Notes under the pieces: model-generated
Told to the model about the DNA's origin: nothing
The model's input: the letters and a program-made list of their open reading frames with translations, nothing else
The model's database searches: none
Origin: Prochlorococcus sp. AG-673-L20
GTDB taxonomy: Bacteria > Cyanobacteriota > Cyanobacteriia > PCC-6307 > Cyanobiaceae
Length of the DNA: 64,000 nucleotides
Direction of reading: 5' to 3'
NCBI GenBank assembly: GCA_003211135.1
Contig: QCTN01000002.1
Coordinates: forward strand, 44,337-108,336
Shown here: positions 37,901 through 45,481 of the stretch, one piece after another
Layout: the number at the start of each line of letters is the position of its first letter
Position numbering within the stretch: the stretch's first letter is position 1
Program-made: the position numbers and the translations under genes

Positions 37901-38521
37901 AACATCATTAAGTTTTGCATGCGTTTGCTCAATTCTACTATCAAAAAGAGCTACCCCTGCTAATTCATCAATAAGTGTTCTCCTCTCTTTATTATTCATT
38001 GATACTATTCTTGTGACATCTCCCTGCATCACAACATTACTGCCTTCTGGATCAACACTTATATCTCTAAGAACTCTCTGTATTTGTTGTAAGGTACATG
38101 GGCGTCCGTCAGAGGTATAAGTCGATGCATATGAGCCACCAGGCATTAACCGTAATTTTCTGACAACTACCCATTCTTTTTGATCTTTATTAAGCGCAAT
38201 ATCATCTTCTTCTAAATCCAAAGGTGGAACATCTTCTCTTGGCGACCAATCTTCAATATTGAATTTAACAGAAACAAATGTTTCGGAAGATTTACCTTCT
38301 TTTACTTTCGAATTATTTATTAAATCTGGTAATCTCTCTGCTCTCATCCCTCTACTATTTGCCAAACCTAAACAGAACAAAATCCCATCTAAAATATTAC
38401 TTTTGCCAGATCCATTTGGACCAGTAACCACTGTAAAACCTTCTTCAAGAGGAATTTTTACACTTCCTCCAAAAGATTTAAAATTTTCAAACTCGACCTG
38501 ATTGATGTATACCAATCGCAA
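34931..38521 (-). CDS. smc: Chromosome segregation protein SMC
   Basis: A 1196-residue condensin subunit that organises and separates chromosomes. The N-terminal ATPase half has GPNGSGKSNILDGI. Two long coiled coils (about 170-500 and 680-1020) flank the hinge (about 520-640; GLDGIHGYVAQLG and VVDNDTIASRAIEIL). The C-terminal half has the signature MSGGEKSLTALSFLFAL and Walker B FYALDEVDSFLD. Length is normal. No ScpA/ScpB gene is near. Confidence 0.97.
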   Translation of the reverse strand: MRLVYINQVEFENFKSFGGSVKIPLEEGFTVVTGPNGSGKSNILDGILFCLGLANSRGMRAERLPDLINNSKVKEGKSSETFVSVKFNIEDWSPREDVPPLDLEEDDIALNKDQKEWVVVRKLRLMPGGSYASTYTSDGRPCTLQQIQRVLRDISVDPEGSNVVMQGDVTRIVSMNNKERRTLIDELAGVALFDSRIEQTHAKLNDVFDRQERCEILENELQSSKVKLEKECEKAKKYKELKAKLFHIKEIEKVLLFDKQVQNIELIKKKAINFDKSKILFNQQKESLSKEIQVLQDAMQIMIAELKEKGEDNLIKVNSDIGSINSNLRELERIAVINKEEGIKLQDQRDKIAISKKSTELEKNQQEHFNDNYLEKLNIEIQDLTLKHKLSRKKLSDAAGESGEFSKQSIRLNNELENIKSLVQPLESSKRNIEEEIIQINIQREEISSQNDLLKLEKQKLSEFNQNNEKSTDIKNRNLSSIRSEIDTLKIEIDLLNKTKLRLNNEQLRLEKDLSRCESRKQALNETRGSYALRILLEAGLDGIHGYVAQLGSVTEKNRYALEIAAGNRLGQIVVDNDTIASRAIEILKKKKAGRLTFLPLNRIKSYKKNFALKRFENFKENGFVDKAINLIDCDDVYADVFKYVFGDTLVFSDLESAKLSKQKIRMVTLSGELLEVSGAITGGSKVNKDLAHRFGTNNDIDEAQPIKQRLFVIEEALKKSDNDILNKTNQLNKLNFNQREIIEDCVSSNKEIEVNNNSLKVSMKRIDDNNLRLNNLTTQYNLLNEKLDIIQNEIKPFKKKLAELEMILKKNYEDNQSSSLMTHNNDFENLDKKLELMILEKDELLNKKNQFVLNQERINNQLNLISLQEKNLQELVKELSNAHNEWIKKRDNYTSELASLDSQKSLLEKDLGILRRKRDELNSSISNKRQEINQFTLKLEYLERDISSLNQEMRSETIKLENYKKELPDPLPSFGEYETITLDLLQSEIVVINTKLESLEPVNMLALDELKELTERLNDLIDRLEVLSNERSELLLRIETVSTMRQEAFMQAFTEVDKHFKEIFANLSDGDGFLQLENPEAPLEGGLTLVAHPKGKNVRRLASMSGGEKSLTALSFLFALQKYKPSPFYALDEVDSFLDGINVERLSKLITSQSSNAQFIVVSHRRPMISASERTIGVAQARGANTQVVGLPNAA

Positions 38522-38597
38522 GTCACAATAGCTAAGTAAGAATAGCTACTTTTCAAAAAATCTCAATAGTATTATTAAGATTATTTCGAAAAACAAA

Positions 38598-38960
38598 TTA
38601 ATTATTTTTCTTTAATTGACATAAATTCCCATCTATTATTAACAAACCTTTTAACAATTTACCGTTCAATATAATTTTTAACTCTTGAGAATCTTGATTA
38701 TTAGAAACATAAGAGAACGTTCCATGATCAATTCTTTTTACTAAACCTCTATTATTAGAAAGTTGATATTCAATTCTAGAAAGCCAGACCAATCTATGAT
38801 TTGGTTGTTCCACTATCTTCACAAAACCTTTATTGAGTAATGGAATTTCGTCAAATTTCCAAGTCAAACAATCTGATTGCTCTTCGACAAGAAAATCATA
38901 GTGAATATTAATTAATTTACTATCAAGAATCTTATGTTCAAGTAAAACCCATCGATTCAT
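38598..38960 (-). CDS. LigD phosphoesterase-like small protein
   Basis: A 120-residue protein beginning MNRWVLLEHKILDSKLINIH and continuing YDFLVEEQSDCLTWKFDE. The H-Y-D-F-x-x-E and downstream W resemble the 3'-phosphoesterase domain of bacterial DNA ligase D (usual HYDFRLE ... W). It is a stand-alone domain just upstream of smc on the same strand (76 bp). Whether all metal ligands are kept is uncertain; RIDHGTF near residue 80 may supply the second His. Family assignment is by pattern only. Confidence 0.55.
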   Translation of the reverse strand: MNRWVLLEHKILDSKLINIHYDFLVEEQSDCLTWKFDEIPLLNKGFVKIVEQPNHRLVWLSRIEYQLSNNRGLVKRIDHGTFSYVSNNQDSQELKIILNGKLLKGLLIIDGNLCQLKKNN

Positions 38961-39050
38961 TATCTAGTACATCAGTAAATTATTTTATTTCAATAATCAA
39001 TCATTACGATGAGATAACAAGTTAGCTCGAATTATAAAAATAGAAAAAAC

Positions 39051-39188
39051 CTAGTTACCCGCATCAGGAACAAATCTCAAAGCAATAAATAGTAAACTAC
39101 CAGCTCCTGCAATAGCTGCTGCTACCAATCCAAAATCAGTTGGAATTGTGCGGGATGCAAAAATAATTGCTGCAAGTGTAATATCCAT
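39051..39188 (-). CDS. Small single-helix membrane protein, 45 aa
   Basis: Hand translation gives a 45-residue protein starting MDITLAAIIFASRTIPTDFG, with a helix LVAAAIAGAGSLLFIALRF and a short tail ending PDAGN. It has the size and shape of small photosynthetic or NDH-1 subunits, but I cannot match it to a named one. It has an ATG and clean stop and stands alone between the LigD-like gene and the YqjD-like gene. Confidence 0.55.
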   Translation of the reverse strand: MDITLAAIIFASRTIPTDFGLVAAAIAGAGSLLFIALRFVPDAGN

Positions 39189-39374
39189 GATGAAAAAACT
39201 TAATTTAATTAAATAAGTAATATCCTAACAAAACCTTATTACAGAACAGGGGAGATGAATGAAATGTAAATAAAATTTTATATGTCTATTATTTTATTAT
39301 TCAAAACAAATCTAAATATAAGGGTTTCAAATTAAGACAATAAAGACTACTCTAAAAGAAATGAAGGTGGATTA

Positions 39375-39836
39375 ATGGAAGCTTTTCATCCTCCCAAAGA
39401 AGTTAAAGATACAATTGATGAATCTGCGCTGCCAGAGGAAGAAAGAGTATCAGACAAATGGTTACGTGAAAAAATTGATAGTTTGATTCCGTTAATACAA
39501 GAAAAATGGCCTACTATTGCACAACAAACTCTTAATACTGCAAAGGGAAGTATTGATGATTTAGTTGGAATAATATCAAGTCATACTGGATCGTCTGCCA
39601 GTGGTATTAAAAATCAATTATTTCAGATCATTGATTCAATTCAAGAAAATAATTGGGAAATTGCAAATAAAATAGAACCAATCGAAAGTCAATTAGAAGA
39701 GTTACTAGATGAACTGAATAGTACATTAAGGCCAAAAATAGAAACCCCAATTAGAAAAAAACCAATTTTATCTATTGCTATTGCTGCTGGTATAGGATTA
39801 TTTATAGGTAGTTTAATAAATAGTAGAAATAAATAA
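39375..39836 (+). CDS. ElaB/YqjD (DUF883)-like membrane-anchored protein
   Basis: A 153-residue protein, mostly amphipathic helix, ending in a single C-terminal membrane segment KPILSIAIAAGIGLFIGSLI and a short basic tail. This ending is the hallmark of the DUF883 (ElaB/YqjD) family, inner-membrane proteins that in E. coli associate with ribosomes in stationary phase. A GGTGG element precedes the ATG. The next gene starts at the base after the stop. Confidence 0.7.
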   Translation: MEAFHPPKEVKDTIDESALPEEERVSDKWLREKIDSLIPLIQEKWPTIAQQTLNTAKGSIDDLVGIISSHTGSSASGIKNQLFQIIDSIQENNWEIANKIEPIESQLEELLDELNSTLRPKIETPIRKKPILSIAIAAGIGLFIGSLINSRNK

Positions 39837-40223
39837 ATGGATAAACCAAAAAACAAAAATTTTACTAATACAGCTTCAAGACTTTCTGCAATTGCAAGTT
39901 CTATAATGGATTTGCATGTCAGAATAGCACTTCAAGAAGTTGATAGAGAAAAGAGAAGATTAATCAGCGGGGGAATATTTATTTCTATAGGTGGAATATT
40001 ATTATTATTAGTTTTAATATGTATTCATATTATTTTTTATCTCACTCTTAGTAAGTTTAATAATTGGGCCACAGAATATAATTTACTTTTAATAATGTTT
40101 ATTGATTTATTTCTTGCAGGTTTAAGCTTAAAGCTTGGTGGTAAACTAGCTAAAGGGCCTTATCTACCCCAAACACTTGAGGGTTTGGGTAAAACAACAA
40201 AAGCAGTATTAGGTAAAAAATAA
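39837..40223 (+). CDS. YqjE/holin-X-like membrane protein
   Basis: A 128-residue protein with an N-terminal amphipathic segment (RLSAIASSIMDLHVRIALQE, then a basic VDREKRR) and two membrane helices (about 43-68 and 82-103), the layout of the 'phage holin superfamily III' / YqjE proteins. Despite the name these are not phage lysis proteins in most genomes. It is directly joined to the YqjD-like gene, matching the yqjD-yqjE order known from E. coli. Confidence 0.7.
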   Translation: MDKPKNKNFTNTASRLSAIASSIMDLHVRIALQEVDREKRRLISGGIFISIGGILLLLVLICIHIIFYLTLSKFNNWATEYNLLLIMFIDLFLAGLSLKLGGKLAKGPYLPQTLEGLGKTTKAVLGKK

Positions 40224-40224
40224 A

Positions 40225-41349
40225 TTATCTTATTAGATATTTAATCCACCTACAATCAATACCTCCATTACTCACGGGTATTTTCAAAGAAGATTTCATT
40301 TTTAAATATCTTGTAAGTTTTGAATTCCCACTTAGTAACCAGAATTCCCACCCAGAAAAATTTCTTTTCAAAAATTCACCCATATCCTCATATAAAGTAA
40401 TTAATTCGCTTTCATTACCTAGTTTTTTTCCATAAGGTGGATTACATAAAACTAATCCTTCTGAAGACTTAAATTGAATTTTTTTAAAATCATAATTTTG
40501 TAATTCAATATAATTTTCAAGTCCTGCTAGTTTTATGTTGACTTTTGCTTGATCAAAAACATCTTTGTTAATCTCGCAACCAATAATTTTTGATAATTTC
40601 TCAAAGGTAATAGATTTTTTCTGAGCCTTGTTTTTCTCATCTAGATAAATATTTTTATTAAAATCGAGCCAATTTTCAAAAAGATAAAATTGCTGAGATT
40701 TAAGTGGAACTTTAAGAATTTGATTAATAGCCTCTATTAAAAAAGTTCCTGATCCACACATAAGATCAATCAAAGGTTTAGTTCCGTTCCATTCAGTCAT
40801 TTTTAATAGTCCAGAAGCTAAATTTTCTTTAAGTGGAGCATTTCCAATAGCAGGTCTGTATCCTCTTTTATGAAGACTTTCAAAAGTGCTTTGCAGGCTA
40901 AGAACCCCACGATAATTATTTAAATGTAAATGAATTATCAAATCAGGATTATCTAAAGAAATATTAGATCTTTTATTCCAAACAGATTGTTGGAGATCTG
41001 TAATTGAATTTTTAACCTCCAGAGCAGTGAAATGAGAATGACTTAATGATGAAGTTCTGCCGGTTACTTGAACATTGAATGTTTTTTCAGAAGGTAACCA
41101 TTTCAACCAATCAAATGAATCTCTAACTCCCTCATATAAAGAAAGCCTGTCATAGCATCGAAAACGTGCAACTTCTCTATAAAAACGAAAAGCAACTCTT
41201 GAAAAAAAATGAATTCTATAAAAAGTGGCATAATCACATTCAAAAGAAACTGATCTTTTATATGTATTAATATTAAATCCACCCAAATCAATAATTTCAC
41301 TTGCTAAATATTTCTCTAATCCTTCAGGTGATGATGCAATTACATACAT
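40225..41349 (-). CDS. THUMP-domain 23S rRNA (guanine-N2) methyltransferase
   Basis: A 374-residue enzyme of the RlmL N-terminal half type. A ferredoxin-like/THUMP region (about 1-160, MYVIASSPEGLEKYLASEI) binds RNA. The Rossmann methyltransferase domain has PLIDLMCGSGTFLIEA for S-adenosylmethionine and the catalytic LCNPPYGKKLG (NPPY) motif near residue 300. It likely methylates a 23S rRNA guanine. It converges with the YqjE-like gene with one base between the stops. Confidence 0.88.
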   Translation of the reverse strand: MYVIASSPEGLEKYLASEIIDLGGFNINTYKRSVSFECDYATFYRIHFFSRVAFRFYREVARFRCYDRLSLYEGVRDSFDWLKWLPSEKTFNVQVTGRTSSLSHSHFTALEVKNSITDLQQSVWNKRSNISLDNPDLIIHLHLNNYRGVLSLQSTFESLHKRGYRPAIGNAPLKENLASGLLKMTEWNGTKPLIDLMCGSGTFLIEAINQILKVPLKSQQFYLFENWLDFNKNIYLDEKNKAQKKSITFEKLSKIIGCEINKDVFDQAKVNIKLAGLENYIELQNYDFKKIQFKSSEGLVLCNPPYGKKLGNESELITLYEDMGEFLKRNFSGWEFWLLSGNSKLTRYLKMKSSLKIPVSNGGIDCRWIKYLIR

Positions 41350-41410
41350 ATAAATTTAAAAATTAATTAAATAACTATTCAATACTCATTTTGCCTGCCA
41401 GAATATAAAT

Positions 41411-41680
41411 GTCCAATTGGACTAGGTGATCTCAACCGATGTTTCGGACAGCGGTTCGATTCCGCTCAACTCCATTTCCTTTTGGGGTTGTAATGGTTTC
41501 GACGGGGCGTAAGGAAGATGACTGAAGCCTGCTCGGTTAGAGCAAAAACACAAACGCTAACAAAATCGTTAGTTTCTCCCGTCAAACAGCACCAGTTGCT
41601 GCTTGATCTAAAAGGAGATGGGGTGATATCAGCCTTATCAACCAAATGATCCAAGGAGCCTGGGAGGGCTCCACCTTTTA
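41411..41680 (+). ncRNA. ssrA: tmRNA, circularly permuted (two-piece)
   Basis: The acceptor piece comes first in the DNA: 41411-41474, with T arm AGCGG TTCGATT CCGCT and the 3' strand CAACTCCA. After a nine-base spacer the mRNA-like piece starts at 41484 with GGGGTTG, which pairs with CAACTCC. The tag frame at 41556-41606 reads ANKIVSFSRQTAPVAA and stops at TGA. A hairpin GGAGCC/GGCTCC (41655-41672) closes the 3' region. Outer ends are approximate. The RNA rescues stalled ribosomes with SmpB. Confidence 0.95.
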
Positions 41681-41830
41681 AATTGATCAAATATAGTATT
41701 AGATAATTTGTTGATTTGTAAAATTTACTTCAACAGAATGTATTAAAAATTATTTTTTTAATTTTATGAGTATAAATACTGAGAAGATTAGAAAAAAAAT
41801 ATTTTAACGTATTAAAAATTCTCAATACAA

Positions 41831-41965
41831 ATGAGCACAAAAAATAACATTAATGACTTATTAATAAACTTAAAGCCTAAAGTTTTGAGATTTACAGGTT
41901 CAAACTTTCCGACAGAACTGTGGAGCAATAATCAAATAAAAAATCAAAAAAAAATATCTGCATAA
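41831..41965 (+). CDS. Possible small protein, 44 aa
   Basis: Hand translation gives MSTKNNINDLLINLKPKVLR, then FTGSNFPTELWSNNQIKNQK and KISA. It is polar, without membrane helix or recognised motif, and has no clear ribosome-binding site. It fills a gap between the tmRNA and the aldo/keto reductase and is convergent with the latter. It could be spurious. Confidence 0.4.
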   Translation: MSTKNNINDLLINLKPKVLRFTGSNFPTELWSNNQIKNQKKISA

Positions 41966-41983
41966 AATTTTTTTTATTCTCTT

Positions 41984-42946
41984 TTACAAGCTTGTAAAAG
42001 GATTACTTGGCATCTTTTTCAAACACTTTTGAGAAGCTTCTTGAAGCATTCCAAATTCTTTTTGATTTAAGTTCCATTTAAAAACATTCGATATATCAAC
42101 AACTTGAGACCTTTTTCTCATTCCTACAAGAGGTATGGCTCCCTGATAACAACACCAATTAATTGCTACTTGAGCTTGTGAAACTGATCTTGAAACGGCA
42201 ATCTGTTTAAGACATCTTCTTAATTCAATACTTGATTTTTTATAGTTTTTAAAAATTAAACTACGTAGAAAAGAGTTTTGCTTAACTTCATCTTTTTCAG
42301 GATCTATACATAGTATGCCAAAAGATAAAGGACTATAGGCTAAAAAATCAATATCATTATTTTCACAAATTCTTTTTACATTGGTATTTTTAAGGGAATC
42401 TGGAGATAATAAAGAAAACTGAATTTGAACACTTTTAACTTTCTTATCTCTTTTTGATAAATATTGAATTATTTTCTTTAATCTTTGGGGTCCAATATTT
42501 GATAATCCAATTTGAAAATTAAAACCTTGATCAATTAAATCGCAAAGATTATTTAATAATTGTAATTCTTGCCAAGGATTATATTTTGCGGTTGACCAAT
42601 GAATTTGAACTATATCTAATTTATTATTTAATCTTTCTAAACTTTTAAGAAAGGGTCTGGTGAAGCCTTTATTCCCAAATCTCCATGGATAAGGAGCAAG
42701 CTTTGTTGCTATTTGAATTCGTTTTTTTTGAAAAGTAGGAGTATCTAGTAAAAATTTCCCTAAAAGTTCTTCACTTCTTCCATTAAGTTTTCCAGTTCCA
42801 TAAGAATCTGCACTATCAATTAATTTAAAACCTCTTTTTAACGCTTCTTTATAAGTCTCACGTAAATCATCATCATTACTAATTTGATAATCCCAAAAAA
42901 CTTTATTTCCCCAAGACCATGTTCCTAATCCAATTTTTTTTTTCAC
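41984..42946 (-). CDS. Aldo/keto reductase
   Basis: A 320-residue NADPH-dependent TIM-barrel reductase. The tetrad is visible as Asp and Tyr in LIDSADSYG, Lys in IATKLAPYPW and His in VQIHWS. The GTWSWGNK start and the VAINWCCYQGAIPLVG segment are typical of the cyanobacterial/plastid group that includes pyridoxal reductase-like enzymes. Substrate unknown. It is divergent from the ParA-like gene. Confidence 0.88.
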   Translation of the reverse strand: MKKKIGLGTWSWGNKVFWDYQISNDDDLRETYKEALKRGFKLIDSADSYGTGKLNGRSEELLGKFLLDTPTFQKKRIQIATKLAPYPWRFGNKGFTRPFLKSLERLNNKLDIVQIHWSTAKYNPWQELQLLNNLCDLIDQGFNFQIGLSNIGPQRLKKIIQYLSKRDKKVKSVQIQFSLLSPDSLKNTNVKRICENNDIDFLAYSPLSFGILCIDPEKDEVKQNSFLRSLIFKNYKKSSIELRRCLKQIAVSRSVSQAQVAINWCCYQGAIPLVGMRKRSQVVDISNVFKWNLNQKEFGMLQEASQKCLKKMPSNPFTSL

Positions 42947-43097
42947 TTACTATTTTTTAAACATACTTTTCAGATTACTCGAAACTAGATATTACACAAA
43001 AGAGTATTTAGGAAATATAAATTTTAAAACTTTTCAAATAATTACCTATTGACATTAAGAAATTATTCTCCAAAGTAAGGAAAATATTTGTAAAAAA

Positions 43098-43769
43098 TTG
43101 TTTATTACTGTTTGCGGTCAAAAAGGAGGTGTTGCTAAAACTTGCACAAGTATTCATCTTGCAAGTGTATGGCATTCTGAAGGCAAAAAAGTATGTATAG
43201 TTGACGCTGATAAAAACAGATCAGCATTAGCCTACTCATCCAGAGGAAACCTTCCATTTCCCGTTTTTCCAGTTAGTTCAGCCGCAAAAGCCTCCAGATC
43301 CTCTGAAATTGTTATTACTGATGGGCAAGCAAGCAGTGATACAGAAGAACTTAAACATCTTGCATACGGATCAGATTTAGTAATTCTACCCACAACCGCA
43401 AAAGCAAGGTCTGTTGAATTAACTGTTGAATTAGCCAGCTTATTAAATACTTTAAAAGTTAACCATGCAGTTGTAATTGTAAAAGTAGATTTTAGACAAC
43501 AAAAAGCAGCTCAACAAGCTAAGGCAGCGTTAGAAAATTTCGGTTTACACGTTTTTGATACATTTATCCCTTTACTTTCAGCATTTGATAAAGCAGAAGC
43601 ATCTGGGAATGCAGTATTTGAAGCTGTAGACGATTTAGGAAGATCAGATCCTCGTCGAATGACGGGCTGGTCTGCCTACTGTTCCATTGCATCTCAAATT
43701 CCATGCCTGATTTCGAAGCACTCATCCGACACCAACAACTTAAGCAACCAAAAACTAATCAGCGCTTAA
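43098..43769 (+). CDS. ParA/MinD-like P-loop ATPase
   Basis: A 223-residue deviant-Walker ATPase: GQKGGVAKTC at residues 7-16 carries the KGGxxKT motif with the signature Lys, and VDADKNRSALAY follows. Short ParA proteins of this kind position chromosomes, plasmids or protein complexes such as carboxysomes. No ParB or centromere-like repeats are adjacent. The start is a TTG at 43098 directly after stop codons. It overlaps the following small membrane-protein gene by 67 bp. Confidence 0.85.
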   Translation: MFITVCGQKGGVAKTCTSIHLASVWHSEGKKVCIVDADKNRSALAYSSRGNLPFPVFPVSSAAKASRSSEIVITDGQASSDTEELKHLAYGSDLVILPTTAKARSVELTVELASLLNTLKVNHAVVIVKVDFRQQKAAQQAKAALENFGLHVFDTFIPLLSAFDKAEASGNAVFEAVDDLGRSDPRRMTGWSAYCSIASQIPCLISKHSSDTNNLSNQKLISA

Positions 43770-43945
43770 AAGTAGTTGATTCTCCTGATTTTGAAATAGA
43801 CAATGGAGAAAGCTCACAAATCATACAACCCAAAATATTTAACTATTTTATTGGAAGTTTTATTGGTTCTGTAATAGGAACTATTTCAATCCTCTTTCTT
43901 TATATAAACGAATATATACCAATTGACCTTCTAAAAATTAAGTAG
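43703..43945 (+). CDS. Small membrane protein overlapping the ParA-like gene
   Basis: An 80-residue protein: a polar N-terminal half (about 1-45) and one membrane helix (about 47-70, FNYFIGSFIGSVIGTISILF). Its first 67 bp are shared with the ParA-like gene in another frame, and its last 8 bp overlap argJ on the opposite strand. No family recognised. A membrane anchor for the ATPase is an inference from position only. Confidence 0.55.
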   Translation: MPDFEALIRHQQLKQPKTNQRLKVVDSPDFEIDNGESSQIIQPKIFNYFIGSFIGSVIGTISILFLYINEYIPIDLLKIK

Positions 43946-45176
43946 TATATTCGCTATTTATTTCAACATACTTTTTGGACAAATCACAACCCCAAGCAGT
44001 TCCTTTTTCTGTACCAGAGTTAAGATTAAGAACTATCGATAGTATATCCTCAACTAAATATTTACCATTCATTTTTGTTCGCATGTAATTGGCAACTTTG
44101 TTGGCATCATATTTATTTAACTTACCCTTTTTTAAAATCTGAAAGTCTCCAATATATAAATCAACGACTTCTAATTTAAAATCAATTCCAGAGTTACCTG
44201 CAGCTGAAATAATTCTGCCCCAATTTGGATCACAACCATGAATTGCGGTTTTTACCAGTGAAGAATTACATATAGATCTAGCTATCTTAATGGCATCTGA
44301 GTTATTCTTTGCTCCCTCAACAAGAACCTCTAATAAACAATTTGCGCCTTCTCCGTCTCTAGCTATATTTTTGGCCAAACTTTGGCATACAATATTAAGT
44401 CCTGATTGAATCTTTGTTAAAAATTTCTTATCAATTTTTTGTCCTGAGTTTATTCCTATAAAGGCATCATTAGTACTTGTTTCTCCATCTACCGAAATTG
44501 AATTAAAAGACTTTTTGGCAGCAATAGAAATCATCTTATCCCAATCTTCTTTATCAATACCAACATCACATGTAAGAAAGGCCAACATTGTAGCCATATT
44601 TGGATAAATCATTCCTGATCCTTTTGCAAAACCTGATATCTTTACCTTTCTACCTTCAATAAATGTTTGTATATTTATTTTTTTGTCCACTAAATCAGTG
44701 GTTAAAATAGCTTCTGCAGCATTCTGTAAACTATTTGTTTTTAACTCCTTGACCAAATCAGGTAAATTATCAATTAAATTTTTTATTTGAATAGGTATAC
44801 CAATTACACCAGTTGAGCACATTAAAACTTCTTCTTCATTTATTCCTAATAGTTGTGAGACCTCCTTCGTAGCAGTCAAAGTATGTTGCATACCAACATC
44901 TCCTGTACATGCATTTGCTTGTCCAGAATTTATTAATATTGCTCTTATAAGACCTGAAGAATTTTTAATCCTTTGTTCACAAATATCTACACAAGAAGCT
45001 CGGACTTTTGATTGTGTAAAAAGGCCACTACAAATGCTATCCTCTGGGGCTAATATTAAAGCTAAGTCTTTTTTCTTAGAATCCTTTAATCCTGCAGCGA
45101 TACCTGCAAAAGAAAAACCATCAGGAGTTTCTTCACTATCATTCATAAATGACCAATTAGTCTCAAGCAGCACCAA
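43938..45176 (-). CDS. argJ: Ornithine acetyltransferase / glutamate N-acetyltransferase
   Basis: A 412-residue bifunctional enzyme that recycles acetyl groups in arginine synthesis. It cleaves itself at a conserved Thr in KGSGMIYPNMATML. Other conserved parts are INSGQANACTG, STNDAFIGI and GCDPNWGRIISAAG. The N-terminus (NWSFMNDSEETPDGFSFAGI) is full length for the family. The start codon abuts the truncated accB frame head to head, which is unusual; see the junction finding. Confidence 0.95.
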   Translation of the reverse strand: MVLLETNWSFMNDSEETPDGFSFAGIAAGLKDSKKKDLALILAPEDSICSGLFTQSKVRASCVDICEQRIKNSSGLIRAILINSGQANACTGDVGMQHTLTATKEVSQLLGINEEEVLMCSTGVIGIPIQIKNLIDNLPDLVKELKTNSLQNAAEAILTTDLVDKKINIQTFIEGRKVKISGFAKGSGMIYPNMATMLAFLTCDVGIDKEDWDKMISIAAKKSFNSISVDGETSTNDAFIGINSGQKIDKKFLTKIQSGLNIVCQSLAKNIARDGEGANCLLEVLVEGAKNNSDAIKIARSICNSSLVKTAIHGCDPNWGRIISAAGNSGIDFKLEVVDLYIGDFQILKKGKLNKYDANKVANYMRTKMNGKYLVEDILSIVLNLNSGTEKGTAWGCDLSKKYVEINSEYTT

Positions 45177-45262
45177 CTGATAATATTAGTCTTGCAACCA
45201 CCACTGAAGCTTCTCAGGTAGCCCCTCCTGGCCGCTCAGACCTTACTGATATTACTTCTCCT

Positions 45263-45481
45263 ATGGTTGGGACATTTTATAGGGCCGCAGCCCCTGGAGA
45301 CGACCCATTTGTGGATTTAGGAAGTAAGATCAATACCGGACAAACTATTTGTATACTTGAAGCTATGAAGCTAATGAATGAAATTGAATCAGAGTTTAAT
45401 GCTGAAATCGTAGAAATACTTGTTGAAAATGGAACACCCGTAGAGTTTGGACAAGTATTAATGCGCGTTAAGCAGTCTTGA
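45263..45481 (+). CDS. accB: Biotin carboxyl carrier protein, N-terminally truncated
   Basis: This is the biotinyl domain of AccB: MVGTFYRAAAPGDDPFVDLG, with the biotin-accepting Lys in CILEAMKLMNEIE. Homology-like sequence continues upstream in frame (a linker reading SQAAPTDNISLATTTEASQV) as far as 45161, where TAG at 45158-45160 closes the frame. No ATG, GTG or TTG lies in frame between. A normal AccB is about 155-170 residues; the N-terminal half is missing and argJ occupies its place. Either a breakpoint or an assembly joint is likely. Confidence 0.8.
   Translation: MVGTFYRAAAPGDDPFVDLGSKINTGQTICILEAMKLMNEIESEFNAEIVEILVENGTPVEFGQVLMRVKQS

Noticed and set aside
39837..40223. Phage holin, hence prophage
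   Set aside because: The 'holin superfamily III' label covers YqjE-like proteins; it is paired with a YqjD-like gene and no phage genes are near.
41466..41690. Minus-strand frame over the tmRNA gene
   Set aside because: It lies on the antisense of the tmRNA mRNA-like piece; the RNA explains the open frame.
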